DNA of 64,000 nt from JAJFVC01 sp039698075. Its GTDB lineage: Bacteria; Planctomycetota; Planctomycetia; Pirellulales; Thermoguttaceae. This document shows, piece by piece, positions 57,892 through 64,000 of the stretch; position 1 is the stretch's first letter; the number at the start of each line of letters is the position of its first letter. The stretch is taken from NCBI GenBank assembly GCA_039698075.1, contig JBDKTJ010000014.1, positions 25,124 through 89,123 on the forward strand, given 5' to 3'. The notes beneath the pieces are model-generated. The model did no database searches. It was not told the DNA's origin and was given only the letters and a program-made list of their open reading frames with translations. The position numbers were made by a program, and so were the translations under genes.

Positions 57892-60396
57892 ATGCAGCCT
57901 AACGATTTTTTGATCGTGTTGACCGTGGTGGCGGGAGTTTTTGCGGTCGTTTTCGCATTGCCGGTGACCATCATCGTACTGGTCAACAAACTCGCCCGGC
58001 GTCAGGATGAACTGGCCGACGCCTCCGCCCGTCAACTGGCCTCGTTGCGTGATGACCTACGCAAGCAGCGGCAATTGCTCGAACGATGCGTCCCGAAAGA
58101 CGAGCCTCCGCCGGTCACGATCGCCGAGCCGGTCACTCCGCCTGCAACCAGCGCGGTCCCGACGAAGCCGGACATCGCGTCGGTCGTCCAAAATGCGTCG
58201 CCGCATCCGGCCGAGCCCGCCCGAACGTTCAGGGCCGGCCCGCCCGAGCGATTTGTGCCCTTTCCAGTGCCCGAGGTCCGAGAGCCCAGCCGATTCGAGG
58301 CGGCGGCCCGAGCGATCTTGCTGCGCATTTGGAACTGGCTCATCGTCGGCGAGGAACATCGTCCGACGGGCGTGTCGATGGAGTTCGCCATCGCCAGCAC
58401 GTGGCTTTTGCGCGTCGGCGTGGTGATTCTGGTCATGGGGATCGGGTTTTTCCTGTCCTATTCGATCCATCGCGGGCTGATCGGTCCGATGGGGCGCGTG
58501 GGGCTGACGATTCTGGCCGGCGTGGCGATGCTGGGCGCCGGCGTGCAAATGTTGCGAGGCAAGTATCACCGCTTCGGCGAAGGACTGATCGGGGGCGGGT
58601 TCGCCTCGCTCTATTTTTCCGTCTTCGCCGCGTTTCATTTCTTTCACATGATCGACGCGATGCCGGCCTTCGCGCTGATGGCGCTGGTGACCGTCTGCGC
58701 CGGAACGATGGCCGTCCGCGTCAACTCGATGTTGGTGGCGATTCTCGGCCTGTTGGGCGGCTACGGCACGCCCATCATGTTGTCGACCGGCGTCGTCGAT
58801 TTCGTGGGCTTGTTCTCCTACGTCCTGCTGCTGGGGCTCGGCGTCTTGGCCATCAGCTACAAAAAGCAGTGGCACTTTTTGAACTACCTGTGTTTTCTCG
58901 GCACCTACGGCCTGTTTTTCGGGGCGATGCCGTCGTACCACGACGCCGATTTCTGGCAGGTGATGCCCTTTCTGATCGCGTTTTTCGTCCTGTTTTCGAC
59001 GATGGTTTTCCTGTTCAATCTGTTGCATGGGACGAAATCGACGTTGTTGGAGTCGCTCGGGCTGCTCGTGAACGCGGGCGTTTTTTTCGGCGTCGGGTAT
59101 TCCCTGATCGACAGCGCGTTCGGATATCGCTGGGTCGCCGCGATGACCGTCCCGTTGGCCGCTTTCTACATCGCCCACGTCTGGTTCTTCCTGGTCCGCC
59201 GGCTTTTGGACCGCGAGCTGTTGTTCTGTTTCAGCGGGCTGGCCGCGTTCTTTCTGGCGGTCACGATCCCGCTGATTCTTTCGGCCCAATGGATCACGGT
59301 CAGTTGGGCCATCGAGGCGTTCGTGATTCTCTGGATCGCCGGAAAATTGCAGAGCCAGTTTTTGCGTCACGTCGCCTACGTGCTTTATCTGGTCGTGATG
59401 GGCCGGTTTTGTTTCGCCGATCTGCCCGGCCAATATGCAAACGCCGCACCGATGCTCGACGTCCCCCTGTCCGAATACTTTGGGCTCTTGCTCGAACGGC
59501 TGGTGACGTTCGGCGTTCCGATCGCCTCGTTGGCCGGCGCGTTTCGTTTGCTCCGCTCGCCCGGCGCGACGTTCTCGTTGGCCGTCGATCGGGCGAACGA
59601 CATGAACGCCTGGGTGCGCGATCGCTGGGCGGTTCGCGCGGCGATGGCCGGGGTCGCGGCCATGCTTTTCCTGTCCCTGCATCTGGAATTGAACCGCACG
59701 TTCGGCTACCTGTTTCCGCCGATGCGACTGCCGGTCCTGTCGCTGCTTTGGATCGCCATGGGCGTCTTTCTGATGCACGAATATCTCGCGCGGCCCGGTG
59801 CGATATTGCTGGCCTTGTTGACGCTGTTCGGCGTCGGCCTGGTGGTCAAGCTGTTTTGGTTCGATCTGCCCAGTTGGCAGTTGGTCCTTGAAACTCAACG
59901 TTATTCCGGCGCGTACTCGCCGCTGGCCGCGTCGATGCGGCTTTTGGATTTCGGCGTCATCGTCGCGTTCTTCGGATTCGTCTTCAAGCTGTTTCGCGGC
60001 GACGACGACGCAAAATCGGTCGGTCAGTTGTCCGGCTGCTGCGCGTTGGCGTTGCTGTTCATCTTCCTGACGTGCGAGCTGAACACGTTTTTGACCAGCT
60101 ACCTGCCCGAGTTCCGCGCCGGGGGCGTGTCGATTCTTTGGTCGCTGTTCGCCCTCGGACTTTTACTGGGCGGAATCTGGAACAATCGGAAGGCGTTGCG
60201 TTACACGGCGCTGACCCTGTTCGCCGTGGTCGTGTGGAAAGTGTTTTCGTCCGACCTGGCCCACTTGGACCAGATCTATCGGATCGTCGCGTTCCTGACG
60301 CTCGGCGTGTTGGTGCTTTGCGGATCGTTCCTCTACCTGAAATATCGCTCGACATTCGCCACGAAACCGTCGACGCCCGAGGAGTCCAAGCCATGA
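57892..60396 (+). CDS. DUF2339 multi-helix membrane protein
   Basis: 834 residues. One N-terminal helix, a coiled and Pro-rich linker (RQDELADASARQL), then about twenty hydrophobic segments. The core IGFFLSYSIHRGLIGPMGRVGL and LIGGGFASLYFSVFAAFHFF are landmarks of DUF2339. Role unknown, presumably envelope related. The ATG has GGGAGG upstream and its stop overlaps the DUF3999 start. The pairing of DUF2339 and DUF3999 genes is common in bacteria. Confidence 0.88.
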   Translation: MQPNDFLIVLTVVAGVFAVVFALPVTIIVLVNKLARRQDELADASARQLASLRDDLRKQRQLLERCVPKDEPPPVTIAEPVTPPATSAVPTKPDIASVVQNASPHPAEPARTFRAGPPERFVPFPVPEVREPSRFEAAARAILLRIWNWLIVGEEHRPTGVSMEFAIASTWLLRVGVVILVMGIGFFLSYSIHRGLIGPMGRVGLTILAGVAMLGAGVQMLRGKYHRFGEGLIGGGFASLYFSVFAAFHFFHMIDAMPAFALMALVTVCAGTMAVRVNSMLVAILGLLGGYGTPIMLSTGVVDFVGLFSYVLLLGLGVLAISYKKQWHFLNYLCFLGTYGLFFGAMPSYHDADFWQVMPFLIAFFVLFSTMVFLFNLLHGTKSTLLESLGLLVNAGVFFGVGYSLIDSAFGYRWVAAMTVPLAAFYIAHVWFFLVRRLLDRELLFCFSGLAAFFLAVTIPLILSAQWITVSWAIEAFVILWIAGKLQSQFLRHVAYVLYLVVMGRFCFADLPGQYANAAPMLDVPLSEYFGLLLERLVTFGVPIASLAGAFRLLRSPGATFSLAVDRANDMNAWVRDRWAVRAAMAGVAAMLFLSLHLELNRTFGYLFPPMRLPVLSLLWIAMGVFLMHEYLARPGAILLALLTLFGVGLVVKLFWFDLPSWQLVLETQRYSGAYSPLAASMRLLDFGVIVAFFGFVFKLFRGDDDAKSVGQLSGCCALALLFIFLTCELNTFLTSYLPEFRAGGVSILWSLFALGLLLGGIWNNRKALRYTALTLFAVVVWKVFSSDLAHLDQIYRIVAFLTLGVLVLCGSFLYLKYRSTFATKPSTPEESKP

Positions 60397-61769
60397 GAAC
60401 GATCGCCGCGATGGTTGCGTATGTTGCGATCGGCGCGACGGCGATGGCGTCGGACGACACGGCCGCGTTTCGCTATTGGCGAGTCATCGACCGCGGCGAT
60501 TCCACCGCGGAGGACATCGTCGCGTTGCGGCTCGACAGCCCGATCTACGCCGCCACGCGCGACGGACTGCCCGATCTGCGCGTGTTCGACGATCACAACG
60601 TTGCGACGCCCTACCAGGTCGAGCCGAGCGTCGAGTATTTTAAGGAGAAATCGCGCGAGCCCTTTTCGATCGAAGTCCGCTCGCTGCACGAAACGGACGG
60701 CGCGATCGAACTGCTCGTGCAACGACCCCCGAAAAGCCCGTCGGCCGACGGATTCCATTTTTCCACGCCGCAAAACGATTTCGAGCGAAAAGTGCGCGTG
60801 TTCGGCTCGAACGACGGCGTCGAGTGGACGCCGCTGGTGACCGACGCGATGCTGTTCGACTACGCCCGTTTCATGGACGTCGACAACCTGGACGTGCCGC
60901 TGCCGGCCAATCATTTTCGCCGGTTCAAGATCGTCGTCGAAACAGTGACCGACCAACGGCAGTCGCCCTACAAGGAGCTGACTCGCACATTTCACGGTCC
61001 TCGGGAGTCGCAGCGCGTGGAGCAGACCACGGTCGAACGCCGGACGTTCCGAATCGACCGGATCACCGCATGGCACACCGCGACGCAACAGCGCGTGCGA
61101 CGACAAAAAATCTCCGTGTACGCCGCTGCGGCGATCGAAGTCCAACAGGACGCCAAAAAGAAACGGACCGTGGTGCAGGTTTCCACCCACCGCGAGCCGC
61201 TGACTAGTTTGACGCTGCAAACGACCGACCGCAATTTTTCTCGCCGCGCAACCGTCGAGGCCATGGAAACCGACGGAACGACGACCCGTTGGACGCAGAT
61301 CGGCGACGCCGTGGTGTCGAGCTTCCGGTTTCATTCGTACCAGCGCGATCAGTTGACGGTCCGGTTTCCCGAAAACCGCCGGGCCCGCTACCGCCTCGTG
61401 ATTCACAACGAGGACAACCCGCCGCTCGACGTGCGCGGCGTGACGCCCGAGGGGCCCGACTATCGCGTGGCGTTTCTGGCCAAGCCGTCGATGCGCTATC
61501 GCATGTTTTACGACTCGAAAACGGCCAAAGCGCCGAAGTACGACGCGGCCGAGGTGCTCGCGGCGCTGCGTCATGGCGACGATCGTCCGACGACCGCGAC
61601 GCTGGGGCCGCAAACCGAAAACGCCTCCTTTGTCGAATCGGCCGACGCCGCGTCGGGCGGTCCGCTCAACAACTGGGGGTTCCTGGGCGCCGCCATCGCA
61701 CTGATGGTCGCGGCGCTCGCGTGGGTGCTGTTCCGCGCCGGCCGACGACTGGAACAATTTTCCGAGTGA
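60393..61769 (+). CDS. DUF3999 periplasmic protein with C-terminal membrane anchor
   Basis: 458 residues with a signal peptide (MVAYVAIGATAMAS), a beta-rich body beginning FRYWRVIDRG and a C-terminal helix (GFLGAAIALMVAALAWVLFRA). DUF3999 members have this layout and usually accompany DUF2339. The start overlaps the previous stop (ATGA). The function is unknown; the periplasmic part could contact the DUF2339 partner. Confidence 0.85.
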   Translation: MRTIAAMVAYVAIGATAMASDDTAAFRYWRVIDRGDSTAEDIVALRLDSPIYAATRDGLPDLRVFDDHNVATPYQVEPSVEYFKEKSREPFSIEVRSLHETDGAIELLVQRPPKSPSADGFHFSTPQNDFERKVRVFGSNDGVEWTPLVTDAMLFDYARFMDVDNLDVPLPANHFRRFKIVVETVTDQRQSPYKELTRTFHGPRESQRVEQTTVERRTFRIDRITAWHTATQQRVRRQKISVYAAAAIEVQQDAKKKRTVVQVSTHREPLTSLTLQTTDRNFSRRATVEAMETDGTTTRWTQIGDAVVSSFRFHSYQRDQLTVRFPENRRARYRLVIHNEDNPPLDVRGVTPEGPDYRVAFLAKPSMRYRMFYDSKTAKAPKYDAAEVLAALRHGDDRPTTATLGPQTENASFVESADAASGGPLNNWGFLGAAIALMVAALAWVLFRAGRRLEQFSE

Positions 61770-61915
61770 CCGCCGCGCCGCCGCAACGGCTCATTCGAAT
61801 CTCGTGTATCCACGCACGCCCCCATCGAGTAAAATCGAGAACTTTTGCGTGCCAAAAGTGTCCTTCCATGGGACACTCTGTTTTTTTGGTTCTTTTTTCG
61901 CAACTTTGTGATTGC

Positions 61916-63313
61916 ATGGCGATTTTTGAGCGTGCGGCAACTTGGTGGACGCGGCCCTGCGGCGGACGCGACGTGTTTCGGTTGGCGATTCCGCTGATCG
62001 TCTCGACGGCCTGCTGGACCGTGATGAATTTCACCGACCGAATGTTTCTGCTGTGGCATTCGACCGACGAGATGGCCGCCGTCATGCCGGCCGGCATGAT
62101 GCATTTCGCATTGGTGTGTTTTCCGCTGGGCGTGGCCTCGTATGTGAACACGTTCGTGGCGCAATACCACGGCGCCGGACATCCGAAGCGGATCGGACCG
62201 GCCGTTTGGCAGGGCGCCCGCCTCGGACTGGTTTGCGTCCCGCTCTATTTGCTGCTGGTGCCCGCGGCCCCGTGGATTTTCCGCCTGGCCGGCCATGAAA
62301 TGGGATTGGCCCGGCTTGAAACGGTGTACTTTCAAACGGCCGCGTTCGGCGCCGGCGCCGAGGTCATCGCCGGCGCGCTGTCGGCGTTTTTCACGGGATT
62401 GGGCGTTACGCGAATCGTCATGTTGGTCGACGCCTCGGCTGCGGTGCTGAATATCGTGCTCGATTACGGCTGGATTTTCGGCCACTTCGGTCTGCCCGCC
62501 TTGGGCATCGAAGGCGCCGCTTGGGCCACGGTCACGGCCATCTGGTTCCGTGTGTTTTTCTATTTGGCGTTGATGGCCTTGCCGCGTTATCGGCACGGGC
62601 ATCAGCTTTGGACCGGACGTCGGTTCAACGCCGCGATCTTTCGCCGGCTGTTGTATTACGGCGGCCCCAACGGCCTGCAAATGCTGGTCGATGTGGCCGG
62701 TTTCACCTTGTTCTTGCTTCTGGTCGGCACGCTCGGCCCGGAGGCCATGGCCGCCACCACCTTGGCGTTCAACGTCAACGCGCTGGCGTTCGTGCCGATG
62801 CTCGGCTTGGGCATCGCACTGACGACCATGGTCGGCCAGCAGCTCGGACGAAATCGGCCCGACCTGGCCGCCCGAGCCACGTGGACCTCGCTTTGGATGG
62901 CCGAGCTTTACATGGGCACGATGGCCGCCGTCTACGTGTTGCTGCCGGATCTGCTGTTGATGGGCCATCAGGCCGGTACATCGCCCGAGGAGTTCGCCAA
63001 GTTGCGGGCCACGACCGTCGTGCTGCTGCGTTTCACGGCGGCCTTCTGCCTGTTCGATGCGATGAACGTCGTATTCGTCAGCGCGTTGAAAGGGGCCGGC
63101 GACACTCGATTCATTCTTCGAGCGTTGTCGACCGTCACGCCGATTCCGCTGGCCGCGATTTGGGCGGGAATCCACTATTCCCACTGGGGTCTGATGCCCT
63201 GTTGGACCGTCATCACCATCTGGGCATGCGTGCTGGGCATGACCTATTTGGTTCGATTCCTCCAAGGCCGCTGGCGTCATATGCGTGTGATCGAGCCGGA
63301 ATTACTGGCCTAA
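61916..63313 (+). CDS. MATE-family efflux transporter
   Basis: 465 residues with twelve hydrophobic segments in two similar halves (RLAIPLIVSTACWTVMNFTDR at the start; YYGGPNGLQMLVDVAGFTLF in the second half). MATE proteins export cationic drugs or other compounds with H+ or Na+. An ATG 48 bases upstream (61868) is possible but adds a cysteine-rich piece with no match to the family. Neither has a strong ribosome site. Confidence 0.87.
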   Translation: MAIFERAATWWTRPCGGRDVFRLAIPLIVSTACWTVMNFTDRMFLLWHSTDEMAAVMPAGMMHFALVCFPLGVASYVNTFVAQYHGAGHPKRIGPAVWQGARLGLVCVPLYLLLVPAAPWIFRLAGHEMGLARLETVYFQTAAFGAGAEVIAGALSAFFTGLGVTRIVMLVDASAAVLNIVLDYGWIFGHFGLPALGIEGAAWATVTAIWFRVFFYLALMALPRYRHGHQLWTGRRFNAAIFRRLLYYGGPNGLQMLVDVAGFTLFLLLVGTLGPEAMAATTLAFNVNALAFVPMLGLGIALTTMVGQQLGRNRPDLAARATWTSLWMAELYMGTMAAVYVLLPDLLLMGHQAGTSPEEFAKLRATTVVLLRFTAAFCLFDAMNVVFVSALKGAGDTRFILRALSTVTPIPLAAIWAGIHYSHWGLMPCWTVITIWACVLGMTYLVRFLQGRWRHMRVIEPELLA

Positions 63314-63430
63314 AACCACCCGCTAGAGTTATTCGCTCATCAATGGCCGTTGAATTTTTCGCTCAACCACGTCATAGTGAAGAACAGGGCAGATAAGCCT
63401 GCCCCCTGGGTTTCGAGGGAGGACGCGTAC

Positions 63431-63781
63431 GTGCAGCGGTTCATGTTGAGGTCGAAAATTCACCGTGCCACGCTAACCGGCACGGAATTGGACTACGAGG
63501 GCAGCATCGCGATCGACAGCGATTTGATCCGCGCCGCCGACCTGCTGCCCGGCGAACAGGTCCATGTGCTCAACCTTTCGAACGCCGAACGGCTGATTAC
63601 CTACGTCATCGAAGCCCCGGCAGGCTCGGGCACGATCATGCTGAACGGTCCGGCCGCCCGGCTTGGCACGCCCGGCGACAAGGTAATCATCATTTCCTAC
63701 GCCGCAATGCCCGACGATGAAGCGCGTCGCTGGCAGCCGAAAATCGTCCATGTGGACGAAAAGAATCGTCTGTCACGGTAG
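63431..63781 (+). CDS. panD: Aspartate 1-decarboxylase precursor
   Basis: 116 residues, full length. GTG start with GAGGGAGGA eight bases upstream. The self-processing site YEGS (cleavage between Gly24 and Ser25, giving the pyruvoyl group) and HRATLTGTELDYEGSIAID are intact. It makes beta-alanine for pantothenate and CoA. Later ATG (63443) would drop the QRF residues and is less likely. Confidence 0.95.
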   Translation: MQRFMLRSKIHRATLTGTELDYEGSIAIDSDLIRAADLLPGEQVHVLNLSNAERLITYVIEAPAGSGTIMLNGPAARLGTPGDKVIIISYAAMPDDEARRWQPKIVHVDEKNRLSR

Positions 63782-63892
63782 GTTTTTGGGCGTCGAGTCC
63801 GGCAGACTTCTCTGTGGGGTGAATCGCGAACCCCTCATTTTAGCCACATCTTCTCGATAATATAGTTCGACAGGCCCGACTTTACAGCCCGC

Positions 63893-63921
63893 TTGACACC
63901 CCGCGGCCGGACCTGTATGCT
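63893..63921 (+). promoter_or_regulatory. Strong promoter of a gene beyond the right edge
   Basis: TTGACA, 17-base spacer, TATGCT. No start codon with ribosome site within the last 80 bases; the transcript runs off the window. Confidence 0.7.
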
Positions 63922-64000
63922 TACTTGATTGTCGAAGCCACTAACTTGTGGCGTCGTAAGAATTTGGAGCGTCTCGGCCAGTTCGTTGGGTCGAGCGGGG

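Overview
The window is GC-rich and densely coded, and it looks like a member of the Planctomycetota, most likely order Pirellulales. This is a judgement from gene content, made without a database. Indicators are a YidC that carries a PDZ domain, PEP-CTERM-like envelope proteins, a compact type II secretion/type IV pilus operon with several prepilins, a DUF2339/DUF3999 pair, a cysteine-rich exported protein, and dispersed inverted-repeat elements. No rRNA, tRNA, CRISPR array, transposase or prophage was recognised.

Layout. Positions 1-3048: the 5' end of an HU-type DNA-binding protein gene (leaving the window on the left) and a VIT-domain membrane protein. 3603-9234: a three-gene operon for an NAD(P)-linked, probably electron-bifurcating [FeFe] hydrogenase; its flavoprotein subunit is fused to a GltD-like NADPH oxidoreductase, and its catalytic subunit carries an in-frame inverted-repeat insertion. 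9804-21299: a secretin, pilins and the PilM/N/O/P-, GspE- and GspF-like machinery of a type II secretion/type IV pilus system, followed by a small membrane protein. 21325-26011: tsaB, a phosphoesterase and yidC. 26031-29458: a cysteine-cluster protein and a large FAD/Fe-S dehydrogenase. 29554-32482: folE, a LON-domain protein, nth and dcd. 32581-38013: a TetR-RND efflux operon. 38020-43908: galE and the [NiFe]-hydrogenase maturation genes hypF-hypC-hypD-hypE. 44077-47126: a QueD-like enzyme, a 44-residue zinc-ribbon protein, a cysteine-rich secreted repeat protein and an AroE-like protein. 47225-54188: a surface-glycan style cluster with two tandem FkbM-like methyltransferases, a glycosyltransferase, a methyltransferase, a sulfotransferase and at least two gene remnants. 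54370-63781: a PEP-CTERM subtilase-like protein, glmS, a DUF2339/DUF3999 pair, a MATE transporter and panD. A strong promoter near the right end belongs to a gene outside the window.

How the genes fit together. The organism appears able to handle H2 in two ways. The [FeFe] enzyme couples H2 to NAD(H), perhaps also NADP(H), and ferredoxin. The hyp genes imply a separate [NiFe] enzyme encoded elsewhere. Short inverted or tandem low-complexity repeats recur in or beside these hydrogenase genes (hydA, hypF, the hypC/hypD junction, the start of hydA) and were hardly seen elsewhere. The secretion operon, the PEP-CTERM-like proteins, the cysteine-rich protein and the glycan cluster point to elaborate envelope work.

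The observations most worth a second look are an integrase-like segment inside YidC, a prepilin-like protein with a golvesin/xanthan-lyase-like domain, the in-frame insertion in the hydrogenase, a subtilase-like PEP-CTERM protein with an apparent Asp-to-Glu change, and an AroE-like protein without the catalytic lysine.
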